64,000 nt of DNA. Origin: Alphaproteobacteria bacterium. GTDB lineage: Bacteria; Bacteroidota; Bacteroidia; Bacteroidales; FEN-979. Every line of letters starts with the position of its first letter. Within the stretch, counting starts at the first letter, position 1. Below are positions 39,307 to 48,528 of this stretch, one piece after another. The DNA lies in assembly GCA_009928665.1 (NCBI GenBank), contig SACF01000006.1:1-64000 (forward strand). Reading direction: 5' to 3'. Both the position numbers and the translations under genes were made by a program. The notes below the pieces were generated by a model, which was not told the DNA's origin, made no database searches, and saw only the letters and a list, made by a program, of their open reading frames with translations.

Positions 39307-40797
39307 TCAGGGATCGAGTCTGATAAACATGGTTTGAATGGTAGGCGAAGGAGCCGAAGGCGATGTTCCGTGCGGTACAAAAATCACACACGCCCACCCC
39401 CCCGATGGAACCTTGTAAGAGGAACCATAGGTCTCGGCATCATTATGCATTTTTTGGGCATATTGCATGGTCGATAAAGCCGGAACACCCGCCTCAGCGC
39501 TACCGTTCCATGCAGGAGTGTCAAAAAGCCAGATCGCGCCCTGTACGTCATACCATTTGTAGCCGGGATACCAATCCAGGTGATTCATGATCCAGTTTAT
39601 TTTATCCCATTTGCTGCTCTGGGCAAAAACCGGCAACTGCGCCTGATACAAAGAGGAGTAAACATCCATGGAATAACTCTGGTTGACATAAATAGTTGTT
39701 TGATGATCGGCGCACCACGATGCCACGGCACCGTTCCCGAATTCATATCCGGTTGAAATGCCCGAAAGTGACGCATCTACGTATCCGCCCAAGGTCGGTA
39801 TCGGGGATCCTCCCTGCCAACCGGTAATTTTATAAGTACAAGTAGAAGGAAGATTCATCCATGGCGGAATGATCAGATCGGCACTCGGTACGCAATTCCC
39901 TAAGGCAAAATCAACCACGCCATCAGTCCCGGCATCAATTTTCTGATTATCCGTAAACGACCAGTCATAAAAATGAACATAGTTGAAACTGGTGCCCTGG
40001 CGAACCAAAATATAAAGCTTAAGTACATAATTATCAACAATAGTGGGATCATCGGCATAAGTCACTTTTAATGGTTGACCCTCACCATGCCAGGCTGAAT
40101 TGTCATAGGTGGCCTTCAGGGTTCCATTATGCCATAATTCGATCTTAAAGATAGCCGGCATATCATATTGAACACCGTTTGACTGCTGTGCATAAGGCGA
40201 GTCGGTATAATCTGCCAGATTTTTAATACAGAAATCCCCGAAGAAATTCTGCTCTCTGACAATGGTCTGATCCAATTGAAAATATTCAAACCCAAAATTT
40301 GAATATGTAGTTTCTTCGTAACAGACCAACTCCACATTCATGACACCTTTCTTAAATGGTGCAATGGTGATGTTGCTCGTTAACGTGGTGGTGACAAGAT
40401 TGGAATACAGAGCCCCGGAATGAACCGCAGCTGCCATTACCCAGTCGTCGGTTTTATCACTTGGAGTCATGTTGTCATTATACATCATGAATTCCTGTAA
40501 GGTGTATGTACCCGACGTAAGTTTCAAACTGTTGGTATACGGTACGTTATCGAGGTAAAATACATCAATAAAATACCATTGAGAGGCCCCAGATCCATCC
40601 TTCAGATTGACCTTGACATAAGCGGCTTTCTGCGTGAAGCAATCACTGGCTTTCAACCCGCTTACATCCTTTCCGGGAGTGATGGAGAAACTGAGTTCTG
40701 AGTCGCCCGTCTGGGATGTTACCGTTTCATCTTTCTGACAGCCGGTGATAATCATCACAGCCGCCAATCCAAATAACAAAAAAAACAATTTTTTCAT
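39307..40797 (-). CDS. Lipoprotein with shared N-terminal module and thioester-like (TED) C-terminal domain
   Basis: A 496-residue lipoprotein, lipobox ITGC (Cys20). Residues ~35-310 form a module shared with the next upstream gene product: YLDNVPYTNSLKLTSGTYTL, TPSDKTDDWVMAAAVHSGA, FGFEYFQLDQTIVRE, FFGDFCIKNLADYTDSPY and GTDGVVDFALGNC. Residues ~318-496 contain ASWCADH with Cys362 and YDVQGAIWLFD with Gln419. This C...(V/T)QxAIW pattern is how thioester domains of Gram-positive adhesins look, where Cys and Gln form an internal thioester that reacts with host amines. The match is by motif only; structure and chemistry are inferred. It would be surface-exposed if exported past the outer membrane. 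It ends at a strong terminator. Confidence 0.75.
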   Translation of the reverse strand: MKKLFFLLFGLAAVMIITGCQKDETVTSQTGDSELSFSITPGKDVSGLKASDCFTQKAAYVKVNLKDGSGASQWYFIDVFYLDNVPYTNSLKLTSGTYTLQEFMMYNDNMTPSDKTDDWVMAAAVHSGALYSNLVTTTLTSNITIAPFKKGVMNVELVCYEETTYSNFGFEYFQLDQTIVREQNFFGDFCIKNLADYTDSPYAQQSNGVQYDMPAIFKIELWHNGTLKATYDNSAWHGEGQPLKVTYADDPTIVDNYVLKLYILVRQGTSFNYVHFYDWSFTDNQKIDAGTDGVVDFALGNCVPSADLIIPPWMNLPSTCTYKITGWQGGSPIPTLGGYVDASLSGISTGYEFGNGAVASWCADHQTTIYVNQSYSMDVYSSLYQAQLPVFAQSSKWDKINWIMNHLDWYPGYKWYDVQGAIWLFDTPAWNGSAEAGVPALSTMQYAQKMHNDAETYGSSYKVPSGGWACVIFVPHGTSPSAPSPTIQTMFIRLDP

Positions 40798-40863
40798 ACG
40801 GAATAAATTTTGTTTAAATACTGACTTTGATTAATTCTTACTTACTTTACTGTTCAAATTTTT

Positions 40864-40897
40864 TTACAATGTAAATGTATGAATAACAACATTGTAA
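40864..40897. repeat. Inverted repeat upstream of thioester lipoprotein gene
   Basis: TTACAATGT and ACATTGTAA form a perfect 9-bp inverted repeat separated by 16 bp, 67 nt upstream of the ATG at 40797. The first arm is itself part of the 11-bp palindrome TTACAATGTAA. It is not followed by a T-tract on the minus strand, so it looks more like a protein-binding site than a terminator. Confidence 0.45.
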
Positions 40898-40986
40898 TTT
40901 CAAGTGATAATAAGTAAATGTTACGGATATTTAAGTAAGTGTGGAAAGAATATTTGTAACTGAGCTATCCTAATAATTGGATTACA

Positions 40987-42900
40987 TCACGGATTGTTAA
41001 GGATGCAGCGTAATGAAAAACCGCTGGCTTTGCTGCCATATTCATTGATATACAAAGAACCGCTGTTAATAAAAAGAAATTTTCCGCTTTCGGTGTATGC
41101 CTGTGAATTGCTCCAGTAATTTCCGTCAGTGCCCCTGTTTGAAAGAAAACCGCCCCAGTTTTTCAATGATCCGGCCGCGTGCATCTTCAAAGGAGAATTA
41201 TAAATACTATAAAGATTATTCCATGATCCATTAATCTTTACATTCATCCATTCCGTTTTCGTCGGGATCCTCCATCCGCTTCCAAGTAAAAGGCTACAGG
41301 GGTCATTGCCCGGTTGCCAGTCGGATGATTCACTAATATTGTTGCTCCAGTTTGTATTGGGAAGCCTTGATGTGCCGTCATGTCTGAAACCTTGTTTGCG
41401 ATTGAATTGCCAGTACCAACCCGCAGAAGCCTCTGTCGCGTCATTTTTGCTGCCTGCCTGTTGACTTGCACCCAGATTCCGGGTAATCCAGCATTTTGAG
41501 GGCTCTCCCGGAATACCAGACGTTGTTCCGTAACTGACGGTTTTGGTGATCGGTGCAACATTTCCGGCAACATGTTCAACAGTTAAAACATTACCGCAAA
41601 CAAAAGGGGCTGGTTCCACCGGGCCGGAAAACATTGTTGCCGCCACCTCAGCTCCCTGTAATATTCCTCCTGCGGAGACCGGGATTACAGCAAAGCGAAT
41701 ATACTTTGTCAAATCCGCCTCTTGCAAGGTATAGGTAATCCCCGTCGCACCGGCGATCTGGATCCCTCCGGCGCCATTGACATCATCCGATCGATACCAT
41801 TTATATATAGAGGAAGCCTCAGTATCCCCGTCCTGATCAAAAAAGTTGTAATTGCCGGTCAGAATCTGACCAACCCGGGTTACGCCGGTTTGTCCGACAG
41901 CGCTTGCTACCGGAGGATGGTTTTCCGGTCCGTTAAAAGGAATTACCAGGTCAGCTCCTGTGGTGCAGTTTCCAAGCACAAAGTCAACTACCCCGTCCGT
42001 ACCTGAAAATAGACTCTGAGAATCAAGGATACTCCACGTATAAAACCATTGATATTCAAAAACATTATTATTGTTCAATACCATCACACTCAATCTGAAT
42101 TCGAAACTATCCCTTTTATTAAGTCGGTCGGAATACCGGACTGTTAAGGGAAGTGAAATTGCCGAAGAGGAATTATTATTATAAATACCCATTGAGCTGT
42201 CATTTCTGAATACCTCAATCTGAAAGATTGCCGGCAAATCTAACAGAAGGTTCTGATTCCCGCCTAAAACAGCCGAATAAGGTGAATTATAATAAGATGC
42301 CAAATTGGAAATACAAATATCTCCGAAAAAATGCTCCTCCCTGACGACGGTCTGGCTGATCACAAAATACTCGAAACCAAAGTTCTCAAAGTGAGCTTCA
42401 TCATAACAGACCAGTTCCATTTCCATCACGTTCTTTTTAAAAGGGCTGACGGTAAACTCCTGATTCAGCCATGAACTCACAAGTGAAGCATAAGGAGCTC
42501 CCTGATGAACAGCCGCCGCAATAATAATGTCGTCGGTTTTGTCATTTGGAGTTTGTTGGTCATTCTTCAGGATGAAGTCATGGATGATGTACTCACCGGG
42601 TAGTAACTTTATTGAATTCGTGTATGGTTTACCGTCCAGATAAAACACATAAGCTTCCAATTTTGAAATAGTGGCCTCGGCTTTCTTTTCAAGAGTCACT
42701 TCAATATAGCTGGCAGCAGCGCCTTCATTCATGCATTCAGGGGCATCCTTTAGTTCCGATGGACTTCCACCTGCAACAAGATTAAAATTCACCTCGTAAA
42801 ACGCCGCGTTACCATCAGATTCTGACAATTTATTACAAGCCAACATTCCGGTCAGAAAGAGGATGGTCAGTATATAAGTTCGAAACACGCGGGAAATCAC
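40987..42900 (-). CDS. Lipoprotein with shared N-terminal module and FISUMP C-terminal domain
   Basis: A 637-residue lipoprotein starting at GTG 42900; lipobox MLAC, Cys near residue 22. Residues ~35-325 repeat the module seen in the neighbouring thioester lipoprotein (FYLDGKPYTNSIKLLPGEY, TPNDKTDDIIIAAAVHQGA, FGFEYFVISQTVVREEHFFGD, GTDGVVDFVLGNC). A middle region (~330-430) resembles Ig-like repeats (VGQILTGNYNFFDQDGD). The C-terminal ~200 residues have the marks of the Fibrobacter succinogenes major paralogous (FISUMP) domain: WITRNLG, GWRIPTKTEW, GNYWSNSQ and the terminal LRCI. It is 23 bp downstream of the LruC gene and likely cotranscribed. Confidence 0.8.
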   Translation of the reverse strand: MISRVFRTYILTILFLTGMLACNKLSESDGNAAFYEVNFNLVAGGSPSELKDAPECMNEGAAASYIEVTLEKKAEATISKLEAYVFYLDGKPYTNSIKLLPGEYIIHDFILKNDQQTPNDKTDDIIIAAAVHQGAPYASLVSSWLNQEFTVSPFKKNVMEMELVCYDEAHFENFGFEYFVISQTVVREEHFFGDICISNLASYYNSPYSAVLGGNQNLLLDLPAIFQIEVFRNDSSMGIYNNNSSSAISLPLTVRYSDRLNKRDSFEFRLSVMVLNNNNVFEYQWFYTWSILDSQSLFSGTDGVVDFVLGNCTTGADLVIPFNGPENHPPVASAVGQTGVTRVGQILTGNYNFFDQDGDTEASSIYKWYRSDDVNGAGGIQIAGATGITYTLQEADLTKYIRFAVIPVSAGGILQGAEVAATMFSGPVEPAPFVCGNVLTVEHVAGNVAPITKTVSYGTTSGIPGEPSKCWITRNLGASQQAGSKNDATEASAGWYWQFNRKQGFRHDGTSRLPNTNWSNNISESSDWQPGNDPCSLLLGSGWRIPTKTEWMNVKINGSWNNLYSIYNSPLKMHAAGSLKNWGGFLSNRGTDGNYWSNSQAYTESGKFLFINSGSLYINEYGSKASGFSLRCILNNP

Positions 42901-42923
42901 GACGACCTGATTATACGATTTTC

Positions 42924-45119
42924 TTATGGATGCCAGATGTTGGCGCTATTCCTGTAACCGGTAAGATCGAGGTACCAGTCGGGATAGAGGGTGCCGTTTG
43001 ATTGTGCCCAGGTTGCAAAATAGTTGTAGGCTTCAAGAATGCTAACCTTCTCCCAGGGATAGTCGAATAGAACCGGAAGGTTCAGCGCCCAGGGGAGGTT
43101 GTTCTGTGTCTTGTAAAACCTGCCGAACGCCGGTATGCTGTTATCATCATCGGTCCCGAAATAGGGGCAGTTGGCTGCATAACTGGTCGGTATGTAATTC
43201 GGAAGATGTACTTCAGCCTGCCGCTCCATGTTCCTGATCAGGAATGGATTATAAGGAGGAGCCCCGATTACGGTTGTAAGTAACGGAGTTGTAAGATGGA
43301 TATTCAGGGTCACTGAATCAGCAGTGCCAACCGGAGCGCCTTTTTCTGTGTTGAAGAAAAATGATGAACCTGCACGATGAATCACATTGTCGGCATCATC
43401 GAAGGCAATCACAACTGCTTTATCCTGCCCGCTTTCCGTACCATTTGCCGAAAGCACGATGTAACTGTGTTTTATGTTGTATCCGGTTACAGAGGCAATA
43501 TCAGAAGGAACAAGATTGTCGAACTGGATACCGAATCCATTTTTAAAACTGGCTCCAGCAGCCTTTACCAAAAGTTTTATGACAATATCGGTCACTTTAT
43601 TCTGATTGTTGGTAACCAGTTTGAATTTATAAGCCATCACCAGGTCGTTTACATCATAGTCGCCCTTTGCAGGCCACAGATCCTCGTAAACTGCCGTTCC
43701 GGTTACCCAGTTATTCACAGGGGGCGGCGGTGGCGGCGGCGGTGGGGTGATCCCGCCCCCGTTGCATTCGGTACCTGGAATCGAGTTGGTAATATTTGCA
43801 AAAGAAACAAAGGTGGCACCACCCGTGAAATTGGAGGGTCCGCCATGCGCGGGAACCAGGATACCATTGGTCTGGGAAGCCTCAATCGTCCCGGTGATCA
43901 CATTGGGTCCGTCAAAACGAAAATCTTCATATACCTTGATGGAGTTTCTGGTACCCGGGGCAGCTACCGTCGTTATACCGGTGATATCGGCATTGATCGT
44001 CAGATCAAGGGTCTCTATCATGGATTGATCAATCAATTTCATAAAACCCGTTCCACCCTGGACCTTTAATTCCTGATAACACCTGATATATCCCGATTGA
44101 TTGGTGAATTCGCAGTTATTCAGATGGAAATTCTGATGGGCAATGAGTTTACATGCATTCAGAAAAATACTGTTGTTGCAATTCATATCACCCATCACTT
44201 CGATGGTCTTGTAATTCTCAACCCAGTTGATGGCATTCCAGTGCGTGGTGAAAAGAATGTAACCGTAATTAATAAGGTGGCCATTACTTCCATTCATATT
44301 GCACTGCCCGTAAAAGGTCATGGTACCATAATTTTCAAGGAGGTCCTGACCAGTGTAGTTGGCATCGATATGACAAATACCCCAGTTTGAAAAAGTAGAA
44401 TTATCGTTTTTGCTGACAGTCACCGGATCCGACGCACTGCCTACCACACCGGTCGCGGAGACTTGAACGTAACTCTCAGGCTTTCCGTTCCCGTTCTGTC
44501 CCAGATCGATCGATCCGGTGAACACACCGCAAATAATGAGCGTGCCATCTTTAACTGTGACATCGCCTGAATATGATGTGGTAACATAGTAGGTGTTCCC
44601 GTCGTTAATGGTTTTTGCAGCACTTCCCGTGAGGGTGTAGGCCGGCGTCGCTCCGCTGCAATCGGGCCCCGGTTTTACGACAAACATGCTTTTTGCATCC
44701 GAAGGCGTAAAGATATGATTGATGCTTTCTGTTACAGGCAAAACAACGATCTGAGTCGTTGCATTCCACGGAACCAGCTGTACATATACCTCTTTAACAG
44801 CCGTCGGAATCCGGACTTTGGCCAACATGGGAGAATCGTTACCGGCAAATCCGTTGAAAAGAACGGATGCATCCTTGGCAGGATCGCCGTCATAAACGGT
44901 AACACTGTTGTACTGATAGATTACGTCAGGAAAATTCATCCCGATATTCAATGTTACTTCTTGCGAAAGCTCCCAGTTAAAGTTAGAGGAGACTTTCAGA
45001 TCATCCATCGATTTGACCTTTTCAACCGTCGGTGTTTCTATCAGTTCCTTGTTACAACCCGCAAGAAACAGACCCGATAGTAAGGCAAGAAACAGATATT
45101 TTTTTGCTGACTTTTTCAT
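42924..45119 (-). CDS. LruC domain-containing lipoprotein
   Basis: A 731-residue lipoprotein; the ATG at 45119 gives the signal peptide MKKSAKKYLFLALLSGLFLAGC with lipobox LAGC (Cys22), better than the longer frame. Residues ~130-450 are a beta-helix-like region with repeated short turns (NCNNSIF, HLNNCEF types). A poly-proline linker near residue 470 (nine prolines in a row) leads to the LruC/DUF4842 domain: TGTAVYEDLWPAKGDYDVNDLV and KAAGASFKNGFGIQF, ending WYLDLTGYRNSANIWHP-like. LruC proteins are predicted surface or outer-membrane lipoproteins in Bacteroidota and Leptospira; the exact function is unknown. First gene of the lipoprotein cluster. Confidence 0.85.
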   Translation of the reverse strand: MKKSAKKYLFLALLSGLFLAGCNKELIETPTVEKVKSMDDLKVSSNFNWELSQEVTLNIGMNFPDVIYQYNSVTVYDGDPAKDASVLFNGFAGNDSPMLAKVRIPTAVKEVYVQLVPWNATTQIVVLPVTESINHIFTPSDAKSMFVVKPGPDCSGATPAYTLTGSAAKTINDGNTYYVTTSYSGDVTVKDGTLIICGVFTGSIDLGQNGNGKPESYVQVSATGVVGSASDPVTVSKNDNSTFSNWGICHIDANYTGQDLLENYGTMTFYGQCNMNGSNGHLINYGYILFTTHWNAINWVENYKTIEVMGDMNCNNSIFLNACKLIAHQNFHLNNCEFTNQSGYIRCYQELKVQGGTGFMKLIDQSMIETLDLTINADITGITTVAAPGTRNSIKVYEDFRFDGPNVITGTIEASQTNGILVPAHGGPSNFTGGATFVSFANITNSIPGTECNGGGITPPPPPPPPPVNNWVTGTAVYEDLWPAKGDYDVNDLVMAYKFKLVTNNQNKVTDIVIKLLVKAAGASFKNGFGIQFDNLVPSDIASVTGYNIKHSYIVLSANGTESGQDKAVVIAFDDADNVIHRAGSSFFFNTEKGAPVGTADSVTLNIHLTTPLLTTVIGAPPYNPFLIRNMERQAEVHLPNYIPTSYAANCPYFGTDDDNSIPAFGRFYKTQNNLPWALNLPVLFDYPWEKVSILEAYNYFATWAQSNGTLYPDWYLDLTGYRNSANIWHP

Positions 45120-45175
45120 ATGATCCGGTGTTATTGTGAATTCAATTGTTTTACTTATCATAACTAATTGGATCA

Positions 45176-45205
45176 CAAATATATATTAAGAGATTTCGGC
45201 CGAAA
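45176..45205 (-). promoter_or_regulatory. Promoter and palindrome upstream of the LruC gene
   Basis: The minus strand reads TATATTTG (45176-45183), a -7 match 57 nt upstream of the ATG. Directly upstream, in the place of the -33 region, is the perfect 12-bp palindrome TTTCGGCCGAAA (45194-45205), a possible operator. No standard -33 TTG is found, which would fit a regulated promoter. Confidence 0.5.
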
Positions 45206-45462
45206 AGCAAGAATTAGTAACTGTTACCAAATCACGGCTAAGTGTATCCGGAATTTTAGTATGTGGGGAGTGTTTAGAAAATGAATCAAATGATTAAATA
45301 TCAGATAAATACAAAACGTTCTTTGTATCTGTTTTCCGGGTAAGTGTAGCAGTTTTCCAATAAATCGTAGGTCTTTTGCCGGGTATGTGTGACTTTTAAA
45401 ATTTGAATTTTCCCTTTATCAGATATTGTTATCAACATCCCGGTGAATTCGACATTATCCTG
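45206..45462. other. Intergenic region with no supported gene
   Basis: About 257 bp between the divergent LruC and helicase promoters. It includes GTAACTGTTAC (an 11-bp palindrome) and a short minus-strand open frame (45301-45438 from an internal ATG) with no recognisable domain. I see no RNA gene or repeat. Confidence 0.4.
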
Positions 45463-45470
45463 TACTTTTG
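45463..45470 (+). promoter_or_regulatory. -7 promoter element for pcrA
   Basis: TACTTTTG matches TAnnTTTG, 18 nt before the ATG at 45488. No -33 TTG at 19-20 nt. The box lies within TGTACTTTTGTACA, a 5-bp inverted repeat. Confidence 0.5.
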
Positions 45471-45487
45471 TACACAGAAAAAAAGTC

Positions 45488-47809
45488 ATGCCGAACAAGA
45501 ATATCCTCGCTGATCTGAACGATTCTCAAAAGGCTGCCGTCACTGCCACCGAAGGGCCCGTCATGGTCATAGCCGGAGCGGGATCGGGTAAGACCCGGGC
45601 CTTGACCTACCGGGTGGCCTGGCTCATTGATAAAGGGGTGGACCCGTTCCATATCCTCGCCCTGACATTTACCAATAAAGCTGCACGGGAAATGAAGGAA
45701 CGGATCACAAGTCTCGTCGGGGCAGAAGCCCGCAATGTGTGGATGGGCACTTTTCATTCCGTCTTTGCACGTGTATTGCGCGTTGAAGGTCATCGGTTGG
45801 GATACCCGTCGAACTATACGATCTACGATACGGATGATACCAAAAGGGTGATTAAAAACCTGATAAAGGAAAATAACCTGGACGATAAGACCTATCAGCC
45901 CGGCTATATACTCCAGCGTATTTCTGCAGCCAAAACCAGCCTGCTGTCATCTGAAGAATATAACGATAACCCTGAAATCAAGGAATATGATGCCTCCGCG
46001 GGAAAACCCCTGACCGGCATGTTGTACTCGCAATATCAGGGCCGTTTGAAAAGGGCATCAGCAATGGACTTCGACGACCTTCTGTTCAATATGAACGTCC
46101 TACTTCGCGATTACCCCGACGTCCTGTATAAATACCAGCAAAAGTTCCACTATATCCTTGTTGATGAATACCAGGATACCAACTATGCCCAATACCTGAT
46201 CATCAAAAAACTGGCGGCAAATAATGAGAACATCTGTGTGGTGGGAGATGATGCCCAGAGTATCTATGCCTTCAGGGGGGCCAATATTCAGAATATCCTT
46301 AATTTCAGGAATGATTATCCCGATCATCAGGTTTTCAAACTGGAACAAAATTACCGGTCAACCAAAAACATCGTCGGGGCTGCAAACCACATCATCGCGC
46401 ATAATAAAAACCAGATCTACAAAGAAATCTGGACAGAAAATTCCGAAGGGCAACTAATCCAGCTAATCAAGGCTTCGACCGACAATGAAGAGGCCAGTCT
46501 TATTGCCCAGTCCATCTTCGAAAATAAAATGAATCAACAATTGCAGAATTCGGATTTTGCAATTTTGTACCGTACCAATGCCCAGTCACGAACTCATGAA
46601 GAGGCCCTTCGACGACTGAATATACCCTGCCGGATCTATGGCGGACTCTCTTTTTACCAGCGAAAAGAGGTAAAAGATATGCTTGCCTATTTCCGCCTTA
46701 CCATCAATCCCAGAGATGAAGATGCACTGCTCCGGGTCATCAACTATCCGGCCAGGGGAATAGGGAAAACCACCATTGAGAAGCTGCTCGTCTATGCTGA
46801 TGAACAAAAGAAAAGCATTTATGAACTGATGGAACATCCGGTCAGGGAAGGCATTTTACCGGATGGAACCCTTCAGAAAATCCGCGGGTTCATCACCATG
46901 ATTAAAAGTTTTGCGACGCTGCTACCCACGAAAAATGCCTATGAACTTGCCCGCCATATTGCCGGATCATCAGGTCTGATGAAGGAATTGTATGATGATA
47001 AAACTCCTGAAGGCGTAAGCCGTTTTGAGAATCTGGAAGAGTTGCTGAATGCAATCAAGGAATTTTCCGAATCCCCGCGTACCCTTATTGAGACCGGCGA
47101 AATTGAATCGAATGTAATTCGGACGCTCGACGAATTCATGCAGGATGTTGCGCTGATCACTGATGCCGATAAAGACACCGATGACGACGGAAACAAAGTC
47201 ACACTTATGACCATCCACTCCGCGAAAGGACTCGAGTTTCCGTTTGTTTATGTTGTTGGAATGGAAGAAAACCTGTTCCCTTCCATTCAATCACTGAACT
47301 CCAGAACTGATCTTGAAGAAGAGCGCAGGCTTTTTTATGTGGCCGTGACAAGGGCCCGGCAGAAACTGACCCTTTCCTATGCAGAAAACAGGTACCGCTG
47401 GGGCACTCCGGTAATGTGCGAACCCAGCAGATTTCTGGCCGAAATTCCCGAAAAATTCATCGACTTACCCAAAAGGCCTGTTTATGAAAAGAAAGGATTC
47501 CCGATCGATGGGAACTGGTCTCTTTCGTTGTCCGGGATCGATCTGCCTCCCAAAAAGTCAGTTATCCCTAAAAACTTTATGAAAGTGCCCCCCGGACCTG
47601 CAAAGGATGCAGGATCACCTATGCCAGAAACCGTTTCAGATATTGAAGAAATACGTACCGGCATGGAAGTAATGCACGAACGGTTTGGTAAAGGGAAAGT
47701 GGTCTCGGTCGAAGGTATCGGCCCCAATAAAAAAGCAACCGTATTTTTTCCCGAAATCGGTCAGAAACAATTACTCCTCCGGTTCGCCAGGCTTCGGATC
47801 ATTGAATAA
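45488..47809 (+). CDS. pcrA: UvrD/PcrA-type superfamily 1 DNA helicase
   Basis: A 773-residue 3'-5' helicase used in replication, repair and fork processing. Motifs in order: Q motif LNDSQKAAV, Walker A AGAGSGKTRALTYR (about residues 30-43), TFTNKAAREMK, motif II ILVDEYQDTN, motif III VVGDDAQSIYAFRGA, motif IV LEQNYRST, motif V TIHSAKGLEFPFV and motif VI YVAVTRAR. The C-terminal Tudor-like segment GMEVMHERFGKGKV binds RNA polymerase in PcrA homologues. The ATG at 45488 is used; the frame extends 15 codons upstream across the promoter. Confidence 0.95.
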   Translation: MPNKNILADLNDSQKAAVTATEGPVMVIAGAGSGKTRALTYRVAWLIDKGVDPFHILALTFTNKAAREMKERITSLVGAEARNVWMGTFHSVFARVLRVEGHRLGYPSNYTIYDTDDTKRVIKNLIKENNLDDKTYQPGYILQRISAAKTSLLSSEEYNDNPEIKEYDASAGKPLTGMLYSQYQGRLKRASAMDFDDLLFNMNVLLRDYPDVLYKYQQKFHYILVDEYQDTNYAQYLIIKKLAANNENICVVGDDAQSIYAFRGANIQNILNFRNDYPDHQVFKLEQNYRSTKNIVGAANHIIAHNKNQIYKEIWTENSEGQLIQLIKASTDNEEASLIAQSIFENKMNQQLQNSDFAILYRTNAQSRTHEEALRRLNIPCRIYGGLSFYQRKEVKDMLAYFRLTINPRDEDALLRVINYPARGIGKTTIEKLLVYADEQKKSIYELMEHPVREGILPDGTLQKIRGFITMIKSFATLLPTKNAYELARHIAGSSGLMKELYDDKTPEGVSRFENLEELLNAIKEFSESPRTLIETGEIESNVIRTLDEFMQDVALITDADKDTDDDGNKVTLMTIHSAKGLEFPFVYVVGMEENLFPSIQSLNSRTDLEEERRLFYVAVTRARQKLTLSYAENRYRWGTPVMCEPSRFLAEIPEKFIDLPKRPVYEKKGFPIDGNWSLSLSGIDLPPKKSVIPKNFMKVPPGPAKDAGSPMPETVSDIEEIRTGMEVMHERFGKGKVVSVEGIGPNKKATVFFPEIGQKQLLLRFARLRIIE

Positions 47810-47835
47810 AATCCGGCCGCCTCGAGTAAAAATAG

Positions 47836-47843
47836 TATCTTTG
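47836..47843 (+). promoter_or_regulatory. -7 promoter element for DUF4290-murA
   Basis: TATCTTTG matches TAnnTTTG, 22 nt before the ATG at 47866. No -33 element at regular spacing. Confidence 0.5.
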
Positions 47844-47865
47844 CAAAAAAGACAAAATAGAAATC

Positions 47866-48528
47866 ATGGAATACAATACAACGCGCGAAGCCATGTTCAT
47901 CCCGGAATATGGAAGGAACATCCAACGGATGATCCAGTACATCTGTACAATTGAAGACCGGGAAAAACGAAATCAGGCTGCGAAATTCATCATCAACGTT
48001 ATGGCCCAGATGCATCCGGGCGTAAAGGAATCGGGCGATTATAAACATAAACTTTGGGACCACCTGTTCATCATTTCCGATTTTAAACTTGACGTTGACG
48101 CTCCCTTCCCTCCGCCCCCTCCCCTCTCCCTGAGTACCAAGCCGGAACATCTTTCCTATCATGACAAAGAGATTGAATTCAAGCATTATGGTAAAAACAT
48201 TGCCCTGATGATTGAAAAAGCAACGGAATATCCTGAAGGAGCCGAAAAGGATGCACTGGTTCATGCGATTGCAAACCATATGAAAAAATCCTACCTTAAC
48301 TGGAACCGCGAATCAGTAAACGATGAGTTAATCGAAAAACACCTTGAGATACTGTCAAAAGACCAATTGAAACTTCACCAGGATTTCCGATTTACCCACA
48401 CAAACGATATCCTGGCTCAAAACCAAAAGAGAAAGCCTTTTCGCCAGGGACCTGAAAGAAATTTCAATAAACAGGGTTTCCCAAAACAGAATTTCAATTC
48501 CCAACGCGGTCGCAATAAATCCCAATGA
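47866..48528 (+). CDS. DUF4290 family protein
   Basis: A 220-residue cytoplasmic protein of DUF4290, recognised by MEYNTTREAMFIPEYGRNIQRM and IIEDREKRNQAAKFII-like segments (IEDREKRNQAAKFI here) near the N-terminus and LRHYLNW-type KKSYLNWNRESV. It is mostly helical with a proline-rich insertion near residue 85 and a basic Gln/Asn/Arg-rich tail. Function is unknown. Its last codons overlap the murA start by 4 bp (ATGA), so the two are translationally coupled, a pairing I know from Bacteroidota genomes generally. Confidence 0.85.
   Translation: MEYNTTREAMFIPEYGRNIQRMIQYICTIEDREKRNQAAKFIINVMAQMHPGVKESGDYKHKLWDHLFIISDFKLDVDAPFPPPPPLSLSTKPEHLSYHDKEIEFKHYGKNIALMIEKATEYPEGAEKDALVHAIANHMKKSYLNWNRESVNDELIEKHLEILSKDQLKLHQDFRFTHTNDILAQNQKRKPFRQGPERNFNKQGFPKQNFNSQRGRNKSQ

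Noticed and set aside
43726..43745. GGC/GGT repeat-like tract
   Set aside because: It encodes the poly-proline linker before the LruC domain on the minus strand; not an independent repeat element.
43377..44069. 230-codon plus-strand open frame
   Set aside because: Antisense to the LruC lipoprotein, which has a clear signal peptide and domain.
45301..45498. Minus-strand open frame of 65 codons between the LruC and helicase genes
   Set aside because: It overlaps the pcrA promoter and start, shows no family features and no signal of translation initiation.
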